Of a stretch of DNA of 64,000 nt, positions 17,622-26,549 are shown in pieces. The first letter of the stretch is position 1. Each line of letters begins with the position of its first letter. The notes beneath the pieces are model-generated. The model had not been told where the DNA came from. It saw only the letters and a list, made by a program, of their open reading frames with translations, and searched no databases. The translations under genes were made by a program, and so were the position numbers. Origin of the DNA: Gammaproteobacteria bacterium (GTDB lineage: Bacteria > Pseudomonadota > Gammaproteobacteria > Pseudomonadales > Pseudohongiellaceae); assembly GCA_041395725.1 (NCBI GenBank), contig JAWKZW010000001.1, forward strand, positions 3,038,001 to 3,102,000. The letters run 5' to 3'.

Positions 17622-18269
17622 CTATTTTACTAGGACGGTGTTCGCGTTGTTGGATGAGTGCAATTTTGTAAATTTACTAATGCGTAATTGGAAGCTTTCT
17701 GCTCGTCGCTGACGTTCTTTAAGTTCAAACCAGTACTTGTAAGAAAGCATTAATATTCTCCAGCGGCTAGTTACACTTACTTGGATTCTCTCGTGAGTCG
17801 ACTCCCCCGCCATAATTTGTGGTGCGCCGTCATAAAGCAATTCAGGCTTAGCGAGACTCATTAACCGCTTCATTGCTTGGTTCTGAGAATTTCGTAAGAG
17901 CAATACGGATTTTTTCTTACACAAAAATATGTTGGCGACCAAATGGAACCAGACAGCAAGCTGAAGTTCTGGGCTCTTAAGGCTCGAACTTAACCATAAC
18001 CCATTGATTTCAAGCAAGTCATTGGGATCACTGTTTAAAGTAGAGTTTTTCTCCCTAACTGTGTCCGGAACAAATAACAAGCTTCTAAACGGCGGTTCCG
18101 ACACTAGCATATATCCACCAACCAGGCGATTTTGTAGGAATACTCCCACTGTCCTGCACCTTTTAACATACTCAGCGGGAAGTTTTACGCCAACGTAATC
18201 ATTGAATCTTAATAAAAAATATTCTAACTCTGACTTTTCCAAGATTTCTCTGAAATCCAACTTTTCCAT
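17622..18269 (-). CDS. Unassigned protein with GNAT/LuxI-like features
   Basis: A 215-residue soluble protein with no confident family. The middle resembles the acyltransferase (GNAT, autoinducer-synthase-like) fold: VGVFLQNRLVGGYMLVSE reads as paired strands, then LLEINGLWLSS in the place of the Glu-containing strand of LuxI-type enzymes, then a helix and the strand/loop SVLLLRNSQNQAMKRL ending in LLYDGAP. The key Arg of LuxI after that Glu is not conserved, so it would be a distant relative at best. The start is the ATG at 18269, with GAAGG seven bases upstream, inside the 3' end of the ICMT-like gene (46-base overlap), so the two are translationally coupled. AT-rich compared with its neighbours, suggesting transfer. 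Function unknown; signal-molecule synthesis is a guess. Confidence 0.55.
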   Translation of the reverse strand: MEKLDFREILEKSELEYFLLRFNDYVGVKLPAEYVKRCRTVGVFLQNRLVGGYMLVSEPPFRSLLFVPDTVREKNSTLNSDPNDLLEINGLWLSSSLKSPELQLAVWFHLVANIFLCKKKSVLLLRNSQNQAMKRLMSLAKPELLYDGAPQIMAGESTHERIQVSVTSRWRILMLSYKYWFELKERQRRAESFQLRISKFTKLHSSNNANTVLVK

Positions 18270-18883
18270 TGTGTAGCCTTCGGGAAAAACATGCCAATCT
18301 CTTTTTTCATTCGACTGTATTGATTGGCGTGTCTAGAATTCAAAATAAGCTTTTCTTCTTTCCTTGCAGAAGTAGCGTAAAAAAGAATTAGCCCAATTAG
18401 AGTAATCCACTGAATGGAAGAGCTAAATAGTAGAGTGCTCGTGACCCACACAGCGATATACGAAGTATAGAAAGGATGTCTTACAAGTTTAAAGGGGCCA
18501 TTTGTAATAAGCCTTCCTACGTTATCGCTAAATGCAAACTCTAGCTCTTTGGCAGTTTCGATTGCCCAAAAGAAAATAAAAAGCGCAAGAAGATATGCTC
18601 CTATAGCAAGGCTTTCTGCCCACAGCGGTTTCTTATGATTCAATAACATGAAATAAGTGCTCAGAACCTGTAAAGATACGAGAAAATCGTAAAGGAAGCT
18701 TAGCCACTTACTGGTATTTGACCGAATAACAAAGAAAAAGTACCTAGCCCAGATTAGTGAAAAAATAATGATTGTGTAGGTTATAGTGGCTAGTATCATT
18801 GCAAAATAAATCCTTTTGCTAAAGAGAAATAGATTGGTGCCGTTTAGTGCTTGGGTGTCCAGTACGATAAATGTAATGAGCAA
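18224..18883 (-). CDS. Isoprenylcysteine carboxyl methyltransferase-like membrane protein
   Basis: A 219-residue protein with about five membrane segments. The C-terminal half has the ICMT/PEMT-like methyltransferase core: GPFKLVRHPFYTSYIAVWV, with the Arg-His pair that binds S-adenosylmethionine, followed by a hydrophobic helix and ARKEEKLILNSRHANQYSRM, matching the family's final Glu and Tyr motif. Bacterial members methylate lipid-like or small hydrophobic substrates; the substrate here is unknown. It is the first gene of a two-gene minus-strand unit, overlapping the GNAT-like gene by 46 bases, and starts 124 bases from the likely ATG of the divergently transcribed cyclase. Low GC like its partner. 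Confidence 0.75.
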   Translation of the reverse strand: MLITFIVLDTQALNGTNLFLFSKRIYFAMILATITYTIIIFSLIWARYFFFVIRSNTSKWLSFLYDFLVSLQVLSTYFMLLNHKKPLWAESLAIGAYLLALFIFFWAIETAKELEFAFSDNVGRLITNGPFKLVRHPFYTSYIAVWVTSTLLFSSSIQWITLIGLILFYATSARKEEKLILNSRHANQYSRMKKEIGMFFPKATQWKSWISEKSWKSQS

Positions 18884-19007
18884 TGATCAAATTAATGAAG
18901 TGCTAATTTTCACTAAAAGAGCACGAGACCTTTAGCTATATTGACAGATTCCTTGGTTATTAAAAGAGTTGAGTAAAGATACCTATACAGATTATTGCAG
19001 GGATCAC

Positions 19008-20366
19008 ATGGAAGAATTCCGTGTGGCATTGCGAAGTGAGGCTTCTCGTGCTCTAACGAGTTGGCCCGCTAGAACAGCTGCTGTGTTGATGTTTATATCT
19101 ACGGTGGTCACTTATGTTGATGCAATAGGTCGCGTTAATCCGTTTGCGACACTAACCCTATTTGCTTACGCGCTTCCGATAGGGATAATAGTTTTTTATC
19201 CGCTATTGAACCTATTAATTACTAATTTAAACAAAGCTGGTCCATTGGTAATGGATTTGTTGTGTGTTTCTGGGTTGGTTGGATTCTGCTTTACCCTCTT
19301 CGTATTGCTGCGCGGAGCGGCATCTGAGAGTGACCTGAATGATCTTTATTTAAACTTGCAAGGCCAAACTGCTTTTGTGTTAGCGATAAGTTCTGCCTTT
19401 GGGTACCACACTAGCTATTCGAAGACGTTTTATCGTAATACAGTTTTCATGCTCGCTACGGTATTAATGCTATATTGGTTAAATCTCGAATTCTTGGTGC
19501 TAAATAGACTTTTGATACTAGAAGGTTACTTTTTAGGCACGATTGCCAGTTGGGTTTTTCATGATGGTATCCGAACACGCTTCTACCTAAAATCAACAGA
19601 TGCAGATATACGCCAGCACCTTTATAACCAGCTTTCCAAGGTTGTTTATCCTCATCAGCTAGAGCGCATAAAGCTGGGGGACGAGCTTGAAAGTACGATG
19701 CCGCTTAAAGAAGGGAAGGCGATCGTAAATGTTTTCGACGTTCAGAAATCCAGTGAGATTCGGCATGAGAGAACCCGGGAATTCTTTATGGGAGTGTTCC
19801 AGTCTTTTCTACAGATATGTATGCAAGGCTACGGGCATAATCCTTTGCGTTCGCGTGCTTTCCGGTTGAAGGAGACGGGGGACGGCTTTATCAGTGCCGT
19901 CGGTTACCCCTTCTTACCGATTGAATCCCGCTCTTTGGCAGATAGTGCTGTCTCCACTGCGCTGGATATGTTTCAGGCTTTTAATGAGGAGGTGGAGAAG
20001 TTCAACTACTCCAGGCCGATCAAAGCAGCGATGGGGCTGGCGTACAATTCGGTTCAGGGAACCTTCCAATCCGGGGGTATTCGTGCCTATGATTTGTTTG
20101 GGGATGCGCTTATCCAGGCAGCCAGATATGAAGAGTTGCGCAAGCACCCGCTGTTGATGAAATTGATCGCGGAGAGGGCCAAGAGCCTAAATCTAGAGCA
20201 TTTTCATATTCTCATAATTCAGGAGGTCATATTCAACTCGCTCAGTCAGTCGTTTCGAGAGTTGTTTCAGGAAGTCGACTTGTGGGGGGATTATTTCGCC
20301 GGCCACAGCTTTCAGTCTCTACATGACAATGATGCTCGATACGTTTACTTCCACGTGCTTGAGTAG
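19008..20366 (+). CDS. Membrane-anchored class III adenylyl cyclase, six-helix anchor
   Basis: The ATG at 19008 (452 residues) follows CAGGGA by four bases; an upstream TTG at 18969 lacks a ribosome site. Six hydrophobic segments cover about residues 22-185. The catalytic domain follows: metal Asp in VNVFDV (Asp244), KETGDG with purine-specifying Lys288 and second metal Asp292, and YDLFGDALIQAAR with purine Asp362 and transition-state Arg373. The Lys/Asp pair predicts cAMP, not cGMP. The Asn usually found at the position of Ile369 is missing, so activity may be low or altered. Six-helix cyclase anchors can act as ligand receptors. Divergent from the ICMT-like/GNAT-like pair. The first two thirds are AT-rich. 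Confidence 0.8.
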   Translation: MEEFRVALRSEASRALTSWPARTAAVLMFISTVVTYVDAIGRVNPFATLTLFAYALPIGIIVFYPLLNLLITNLNKAGPLVMDLLCVSGLVGFCFTLFVLLRGAASESDLNDLYLNLQGQTAFVLAISSAFGYHTSYSKTFYRNTVFMLATVLMLYWLNLEFLVLNRLLILEGYFLGTIASWVFHDGIRTRFYLKSTDADIRQHLYNQLSKVVYPHQLERIKLGDELESTMPLKEGKAIVNVFDVQKSSEIRHERTREFFMGVFQSFLQICMQGYGHNPLRSRAFRLKETGDGFISAVGYPFLPIESRSLADSAVSTALDMFQAFNEEVEKFNYSRPIKAAMGLAYNSVQGTFQSGGIRAYDLFGDALIQAARYEELRKHPLLMKLIAERAKSLNLEHFHILIIQEVIFNSLSQSFRELFQEVDLWGDYFAGHSFQSLHDNDARYVYFHVLE

Positions 20367-20454
20367 TGCAATTCCCCTCCATCGGCGGAAAAGAACTCTA
20401 ACGCGTTGCGGGAAGCCGCGATCTTTCAGACTATGTGGGGTGCCCGGCAGCGCA

Positions 20455-21405
20455 TCACTCCACTGCAGTCTTTAAAGGCTCTCCGCTTTCCCAGGCCAGT
20501 AAATTTTCTACCACAAGATTCCCCATGGCTGTGCGTGTCTCGACAGTGGCACTACCAATATGTGGGAGGAGTACTACGTTATTCAAGGACAGCAGTTCGT
20601 CCCGGATCCGCGGCTCGTTGCGATAAACGTCCAGGCCTGCTCGGGAAATGACACCGGACTGCAGTGCCTTAATCAAATCGTCTTCATTAACGCTTGTCCC
20701 TCTTCCTACATTGATAAAAGTTCCATTCGGTCCCAGTGCGGTGAGTATTTTAATATCGATGACGTTTTCAGTTTCTGCTCCGCCCGGTAGCATACACAGC
20801 AGAATGTCGACGTTTTCACACAGGCTCTCGAGATCCGGGTAATACTGGTATGGAACATTCTTTCTGTGGCGGTTGTGGTAAGCAATCTGAAGCTTGAATG
20901 TTTGTGCGCGCAAGGCGATGTCTTCGCCAATGCTGCCCAGACCGACTATGCCCAGTGTTTGGCCCGCCAGGCTCCGGCCCAGTGGGAATGCTCCCTCAAT
21001 CCATGAGCCAGAGCGCACGTAATGATCGGCCTTTACCAGGTCTCGCTGAGTGGCCAGTATTAATGCCATGGCAATATCTGCCACGGCATCATTCAGTACA
21101 GTTGGTGTATTGGTTACAGAAATCTGCCGTGGCCTCGTGGTACTAAAATCAATGCCGTCAACACCTACGCCAAAACAGGAAATGATCTCCAGGTTGGGCA
21201 ATTGGTAGATCAGCGGGCTAGTCTGCCAGGAGGCGGTAGCCACTGCCTTGCAGTGATTCTTGATCTGCTTGATCAGTTCGTGCTGATCTGCCTCTGTCAA
21301 CTGCCAAAGTTTGTAAGTCTCAAACAGGTTGTCGAGCTTGGCGACAGTCTCGCTGTGGAATTCATTGGCAATTAAAAGGGGGGTTCTGGGCGAGGTTCTT
21401 TTCAT
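20455..21405 (-). CDS. D-isomer-specific 2-hydroxyacid dehydrogenase
   Basis: A 316-residue NAD(P)-dependent oxidoreductase of the glyoxylate/hydroxypyruvate reductase type. It shows GVGVDGIDF, the Rossmann motif LGIVGLGSIGEDIA, and the catalytic trio: Arg in FINVGRGTSVNEDDL, Glu in DVYRNEPRI and His in LLPHIGSATVETR. Residues after the glycine motif (YHNRHRK) contain basic residues and no acidic one, which favours NADPH, as in GhrB-like reductases. It probably reduces glyoxylate, hydroxypyruvate or a related 2-oxoacid. It is convergent with the cyclase gene and divergent from selA. The exact substrate is not determined. Confidence 0.88.
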   Translation of the reverse strand: MKRTSPRTPLLIANEFHSETVAKLDNLFETYKLWQLTEADQHELIKQIKNHCKAVATASWQTSPLIYQLPNLEIISCFGVGVDGIDFSTTRPRQISVTNTPTVLNDAVADIAMALILATQRDLVKADHYVRSGSWIEGAFPLGRSLAGQTLGIVGLGSIGEDIALRAQTFKLQIAYHNRHRKNVPYQYYPDLESLCENVDILLCMLPGGAETENVIDIKILTALGPNGTFINVGRGTSVNEDDLIKALQSGVISRAGLDVYRNEPRIRDELLSLNNVVLLPHIGSATVETRTAMGNLVVENLLAWESGEPLKTAVE

Positions 21406-21605
21406 AAATTTTATCGGGATTGTCGCTGTGTTTCTGGGTACGCCTGGTATGAACGTCTCTCGAGATTCGGCAACGCTACCAAATTACCGATCTGATATCC
21501 ATATCCTGTTGCATGCCCCTCGTAATTTACGTAGATTGAATGTCCCTGTGCCTCAAGGTTTAGAGTCAGCTGTTGGCAGAATCTTTCAGCTCCAGAAAAT
21601 TTGAT

Positions 21606-23036
21606 ATGGCTAATTCTATTGAAATGCAGCTAAGAAACCTGCCTTCTATCGATCGCATTTTGCGGGCGCGGGAATTGTCGAGCGAGGTGGGCAGATATGG
21701 TCACGAAGTCTTGCGCGAGTCAGCCAGGGGAGTCCTGGCTGATTTGCGGTCAAGCATGAGGGAGGGGCAGAATAAAAACAGATTGACTGCTGTTGCTAAT
21801 CCACCGAGCGATTACACCGGATGGATAATCAAGGAAGTCTTGAAGCGGGCGGAGGCCAGCAGCCGGGCCTCCCTGATCCCTGTCTTTAATCTTACCGGTA
21901 CAGTAATTCACACGAATCTCGGCCGTGCAGCCTTACCTGATGCGGCGATCGATGCCGTTACCGCCGTGGCTGGTCGACCGGTAAACCTCGAGTATGATCT
22001 CATGGCAGGAGGCCGGGGAGATCGGGAATCTCATGTGGAAAAGCTGATCTGTCAGCTTACAGGTGCTGAAGCGGCGACCGTGGTAAACAACAATGCGGCT
22101 GCTGTCGTGCTGGTCTTGACTGCATTGGCAGTCGGGCGGAATGTGTTGATTTCAAGAGGCGAACTGGTGGAAATCGGGGGAGCATTCCGAATCCCGGAGG
22201 TAATGGGGAGCGCCGGTTGTCGGCTCAAGGAGCTGGGAGCAACTAACAGGACTCATCTGTCTGACTATGCCCGGGCGATTGATGAAGAAACAGCACTGCT
22301 GATGAAGGTGCATACCAGCAACTACGAAATTCAGGGATTCGCAAAAGCGGTTCCCGAGACTGAGATTGCCACGCTTGCCCACCAGCACAAGCTGCCCTTC
22401 GTAGTGGATCTGGGTAGTGGTACATTGATTGACCTCAGCCGGTACGGTCTTCCCAGGGAGCCGACCGTGGCAGATTCTTTGGTGCAAGGGGCGGACCTGG
22501 TAACTTTTTCCGGTGACAAACTGCTCGGCGGTCCGCAGGCCGGCATTGTGGCTGGTAGGAAAGAGTTGATTGAGCGCCTTAAAAAATGTCCCCTGAAACG
22601 TGCTCTCAGGGTGGACAAGCTCACACTGGCGGCACTTGGTGCTGTCTTGCATTTATATAATAACCCGTCCACATTAGCTCAGAAATTGCCCATACTGCGA
22701 GATCTGACCCGGCCAGTCGAAGCCATTCAGGCAGCAGCGGAAGAGGTCCTGCCGGCGGTTGCCAGGTATCTGGGTAGCGATGCGACAGCCAGTATTGCCA
22801 GCTGTAAGAGCCAAATAGGCAGCGGCGCTTTGCCTGTGGATCTTCTGCCAAGTGTCGCGATTGAAATCAGGCCGGTAGCGGTCAGTGGGGCCGACGAGCA
22901 GCTGCAGAAGCTGGCTGTAAAATTTCGCTCCCTTCCCGTGCCCGTGGTTGGGAGGATTCACGACGGGCTTCTTATATTCGATCTGCGTTGCCTGCAGGAC
23001 ACTGAAGGGTTTTGTAGACAACTGCTCGCGGGCTAG
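21606..23036 (+). CDS. selA: L-seryl-tRNA(Sec) selenium transferase SelA
   Basis: A 476-residue PLP enzyme that turns Ser-tRNA-Sec into Sec-tRNA-Sec using selenophosphate. The ATG at 21606 fits the family N-terminus (LRNLPSIDRIL); the TTG at 21573 would add residues unlike the family. Recognisable blocks are LTGTVIHTNLGRAALPD, VVNNNAAAVVLVLTAL and VDLGSGTLIDL, plus the PLP lysine Lys305 in FSGDKLLGGPQAG. The length is normal. Neighbours are unrelated: the dehydrogenase is divergent and the Bcr/CflA pump convergent. With selC and selB in the window it completes the tRNA and decoding part of the selenocysteine pathway; selD is not seen. Confidence 0.96.
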   Translation: MANSIEMQLRNLPSIDRILRARELSSEVGRYGHEVLRESARGVLADLRSSMREGQNKNRLTAVANPPSDYTGWIIKEVLKRAEASSRASLIPVFNLTGTVIHTNLGRAALPDAAIDAVTAVAGRPVNLEYDLMAGGRGDRESHVEKLICQLTGAEAATVVNNNAAAVVLVLTALAVGRNVLISRGELVEIGGAFRIPEVMGSAGCRLKELGATNRTHLSDYARAIDEETALLMKVHTSNYEIQGFAKAVPETEIATLAHQHKLPFVVDLGSGTLIDLSRYGLPREPTVADSLVQGADLVTFSGDKLLGGPQAGIVAGRKELIERLKKCPLKRALRVDKLTLAALGAVLHLYNNPSTLAQKLPILRDLTRPVEAIQAAAEEVLPAVARYLGSDATASIASCKSQIGSGALPVDLLPSVAIEIRPVAVSGADEQLQKLAVKFRSLPVPVVGRIHDGLLIFDLRCLQDTEGFCRQLLAG

Positions 23037-23174
23037 GCGGATAGAGAAAGTATTTTTATAGCTGGCCCCTTTGATTTCATTTCATCGACGAAAATTATTC
23101 CCCGGCGCGTTCGTAATCAATAGCTTACTCAAAGGTTATTGATGTCTGGAACCCCGACTTAGCGGAAACGCCTG

Positions 23175-24374
23175 CTAAACCTTATTTTGTGGATCCCCTA
23201 TACCAAGCCTGAAACTCAATAGTGACAGAGTCGAAGCGACAAGCATGAGCAGCAGCAGAGGGTAGACAGTGCCGTTGTAGATGATTGCTACCAGCTGGGC
23301 TGCTACCGAAGAGAGCCCCATCTGTAAAAAACCTGTCAATCCTGATGCACTTCCTGCGTGCCGCGGAAACTCATTGATCGCGCCAGCCTGAGCGTTTGGC
23401 AAGGTCAGGCCGTTACCGAATATAGCAATCGCAATGGGAAAGAACAGGAAGATCGGGTGGCTTAGCCCGCTAATCTGCAGGAGCAGTGTCAGGCCAATGC
23501 CAAGCAGGGAGATTTTCGAACCCAGATCAATGATACGGTAGATGCCCAGGTGTCCGCCGTAACGTCTGGACAAATAATTGCCGGCCATAAAGCCGGCTGG
23601 AATCATGACAAAGTAATAACCATACTCGGTTGCCGGGCGGTTTAGCACCGAGACCATGATTTCCGGTGCTGCCGAAATAAAACTGAAGAAAACCACTGAA
23701 ACAAATGCCACACTGAATGCATAGCCGCGGAAAACTCCTGACTGCAGTAATGTCCGGAAAGTACCGAACATGCCGCTAACGCCTTCAAAAGGTGCTGGCT
23801 CCGCTAAAGTTTCCGGCAATCTCAGGTGCATGATCACCAACATCAGGGCGCTGAATACGGCGATAATCACGAAAACCGAGCGCCAGCCGAAAAGAGTCAT
23901 TAGCTCTCCACCCAAAGCAGGAGACAGCATAGGGATGACCACCATAACCATGACGAGAGTAGAGATAATCTTTGCCGATTCCTGGGGGCCGTAAACATCC
24001 CGGACAATGGCTCTGGCGACCACCAGGCCAACTGCCCCTCCGAATGCCTGCACGATTCTTCCGAAAATAAGTAACTGGACGGTCGGGGCGATAAGGCAGA
24101 ACAGAGATCCCAGCAGGGTAATAAAGGTGCCAATAATCAGAGTCGGTTTGCGGCCGAATCTATCGGAAATTGGACCGTAGACCAGGGTCGCGATAGCGAT
24201 GGATAGCATGGAGAGGCTCAAGGTGAGCTGCGCGATGCCGGTGGATACGTCAAAGTCTTCCCGTATCACTGGAAGGGCTGGTAGCAGAATCTGCATGGAC
24301 GCCGGCCCCAGTGCCGACGCGCCCGATAACAGGGCTATCATCCACAGGGATAACCGGGTGACAGTAGTTTGCAT
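23175..24374 (-). CDS. Bcr/CflA-type multidrug efflux MFS transporter
   Basis: A 399-residue inner-membrane protein with 12 hydrophobic segments. The MFS motif A region is LVYGPISDRFGRKPTLIIG, between helices 2 and 3. The N-terminus, with ALGPASMQILLPALPVI, and the VVARAIVRDVYGPQE block between helices 4 and 5 are typical of the Bcr/CflA drug:proton antiporter branch. It probably exports drugs or metabolites; substrates cannot be predicted. It is convergent with selA and shares its strand with the TPR gene upstream, 61 bases away, though no coupling is evident. No adjacent regulator is seen. Confidence 0.88.
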   Translation of the reverse strand: MQTTVTRLSLWMIALLSGASALGPASMQILLPALPVIREDFDVSTGIAQLTLSLSMLSIAIATLVYGPISDRFGRKPTLIIGTFITLLGSLFCLIAPTVQLLIFGRIVQAFGGAVGLVVARAIVRDVYGPQESAKIISTLVMVMVVIPMLSPALGGELMTLFGWRSVFVIIAVFSALMLVIMHLRLPETLAEPAPFEGVSGMFGTFRTLLQSGVFRGYAFSVAFVSVVFFSFISAAPEIMVSVLNRPATEYGYYFVMIPAGFMAGNYLSRRYGGHLGIYRIIDLGSKISLLGIGLTLLLQISGLSHPIFLFFPIAIAIFGNGLTLPNAQAGAINEFPRHAGSASGLTGFLQMGLSSVAAQLVAIIYNGTVYPLLLLMLVASTLSLLSFRLGIGDPQNKV

Positions 24375-24435
24375 AGGAGTCTCTGGCTGCGCGGGCGCTA
24401 TTCTATCAGCGTCCGGCCAAGAAAGTTAGTGACGG

Positions 24436-26547
24436 CTACTGACCGGTAAACCTTTCCAGGCTGGTCTGGGATCCGGACCTTGATTGAGACTGCATGATAA
24501 CACTGGAGCCACGCAGCAGCGCCATTTGAGCCGAACTCATCTTGTAGCCCAGGTCGAACAGTTCGGAATGGAGTCCGCGGGCCAGTGAGCGGGCCTGGTC
24601 CTCCGTGGACTGGTCCGGGGTCGGAGTATGCGAGAAGCAGGCAATGATTTCGCCTCCCGGACTGAAAAGGCAGGCGGAGGGCGTCTCTGACGTGGTGACT
24701 TCGAGCCTGAACCCACCGGCGGCTTCGCGAAAGCGAGGGGAGCGATTTATTAATTCAGCGGTGTCGCGGGATAAGACCGTTTCGGTGTTGCCAGGATTGA
24801 TTGGTAACGCGATGTCCAACCGTCGAAAGATTCCCGGATCGAGTCGCAGCGCCTCACGAAAAGACCCTATTGCAAATTCCTGTTGTTCCGTGACCCAGGC
24901 AGACGACGCTATGCGGGCATTGAGCCTGGCCTGCAGCAATACTTCCTGACGAGGCAGCAGATTCAGGGCCTGCTGGCCCAACCTTACGACATCGGCATGG
25001 CGGCCTTCCAAAGCGGCAATCTCTGTTGCGTAACTGAAATAGTAGCCTTCATTCAACAGGAAGGCGCCACTTAACCGGGCTTTTTCCAACAGGTGGGTCA
25101 TGACACCGGTGCCCATCAGGCGAACAATGTCAGGTTCGATCCACTCAGGAATATGCACATCAAGCGGAGCGTAAGGACGCAGTCGATTAAGAAGCACAGT
25201 TTCGTCAGCAAACAGGGAGGCGGCCCGCCGGGCTGCCAGCCAGGCGGTGAGGCGTTGTCTATTGGCAGCTATTCTGCGGCGCGTGCGGTCGGCAAAGTCC
25301 AGCATGGCGGCGTCTTCCAGTTGAACCTGATACAGGGTCTCATTGGCCAGCATGTGTAATAAAGCGGCCACTGAGTCTTTCTGTGCATCGTCGGCGCTGA
25401 ACGATCCGTTCCGATCCGGTTCTGCCAGTGCTGTAGAGGTCAGTGTTGCGGCCTGCTCACCCTGCCCGGCAAGGATAAGGAAACTGGCGCTGACCATCAG
25501 GTGTTCGGCACGGTTCATCACGGTCACAACCGGCACCTGATTTTCCCGCCAGAGCAGCATCGCATCCATGGCCTCCATGGCTTCTTCGAAGCGACCCTGG
25601 TTCATGGTCAGATAGAGTTTGTAAATCCACGGATCGGCTACGCTATCGGGATTAAGGAAGCGGGTCGCGCGATCCAGGAAACTTTCTGCTTCTTCCATTT
25701 GCAGCAGACTCAGCGCAACTTCCGAGGCATTGGTCAGGTAGACCGTGTCACCATCATTATCGGAGTTGGCGATATTTTCGTCCTCATCGATAGCGCGGTC
25801 GCAGGCAACTATATTTTCGTTTGGTTGTAAGCTGGCCAATTCAACAGCACACAGTGTGTTCCAGGCCCTGGCTCTTTCCCTCTTGTCGTCACTCGTAGAC
25901 AGCACTTTGTTAGCGCTGGCGCGGGCGGCCTCAAACTGCCGCATTTTAACGAGAGGCCAACCCCGCAATGACTCGACGTCCTGACCGTAGATCTCCTCTA
26001 TCTTGTCCAGATAGGCCAGGGCATTTTCCTGGTCACCCATGATCTGGTGGATAAAGGAAAGTTGCGATAACGTCAGGTAATGCCACTGAATATTTCCCGA
26101 TGCCAGCGCGCGCCCCAGTGACTGGTAGTTGGTAAGCTCCTCAGCCCGCTTGAGGTGGAACAGGGCCCTGGGAAGATTCGCTTCGACTGTGTAGAGCACT
26201 TCAGCCAAAGCAAACTGGGCGGCAGGATTGTCGGGCTCGGCTCTTGCCCAGTTTTCGCTGAGCTCACGAGCCCGGACGTTTTCATTCAAGCGCAGGGCAT
26301 CGCAGATAGCCAGCGCCTGAAGATCGGAGATGTCGCGCATGCCGAAGCAAAGAGGCAGCTGCGCCGGAGTAATCTGCAGGGCCTCCAGTTGCGCATCGAT
26401 CCCGGTCTGGCCATTCTGCACGTTGCCACCGGTTTGAGCCTGCCCCAGCAGAAAAGGTGAGCTGGCAAGTAAAGTCATTCCCGCCAGCCATTGGCAGAAA
26501 CGAGTTGCAGATAATCTGGCCTTGCCAGTCGCACAATCCCTTGGCAT
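24436..26547 (-). CDS. Exported TPR protein, last gene of the MoxR/TgpA operon
   Basis: The ATG at 26547 lies 2 bases after the MoxR stop and gives 703 residues; the longer frame from 26598 would overlap moxR and put 17 extra residues before the signal segment. A hydrophobic export signal (LAGMTLLASSPFLLGQA) follows a basic leader. TPR-like helix pairs run through most of the chain, for example NPAAQFALAEVLYTVEANLP, ENALAYLDKIEEIYG and EFAIGSFREALRLDPG. The last 100 residues are different, with a segment around FSPGGEIIACFSHTPTP that may be beta-rich. Its place behind DUF58-TgpA-MoxR suggests a periplasmic partner in that complex. No enzymatic motif is seen. Confidence 0.75.
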   Translation of the reverse strand: MPRDCATGKARLSATRFCQWLAGMTLLASSPFLLGQAQTGGNVQNGQTGIDAQLEALQITPAQLPLCFGMRDISDLQALAICDALRLNENVRARELSENWARAEPDNPAAQFALAEVLYTVEANLPRALFHLKRAEELTNYQSLGRALASGNIQWHYLTLSQLSFIHQIMGDQENALAYLDKIEEIYGQDVESLRGWPLVKMRQFEAARASANKVLSTSDDKRERARAWNTLCAVELASLQPNENIVACDRAIDEDENIANSDNDGDTVYLTNASEVALSLLQMEEAESFLDRATRFLNPDSVADPWIYKLYLTMNQGRFEEAMEAMDAMLLWRENQVPVVTVMNRAEHLMVSASFLILAGQGEQAATLTSTALAEPDRNGSFSADDAQKDSVAALLHMLANETLYQVQLEDAAMLDFADRTRRRIAANRQRLTAWLAARRAASLFADETVLLNRLRPYAPLDVHIPEWIEPDIVRLMGTGVMTHLLEKARLSGAFLLNEGYYFSYATEIAALEGRHADVVRLGQQALNLLPRQEVLLQARLNARIASSAWVTEQQEFAIGSFREALRLDPGIFRRLDIALPINPGNTETVLSRDTAELINRSPRFREAAGGFRLEVTTSETPSACLFSPGGEIIACFSHTPTPDQSTEDQARSLARGLHSELFDLGYKMSSAQMALLRGSSVIMQSQSRSGSQTSLERFTGQ

Positions 26548-26549
26548 GT

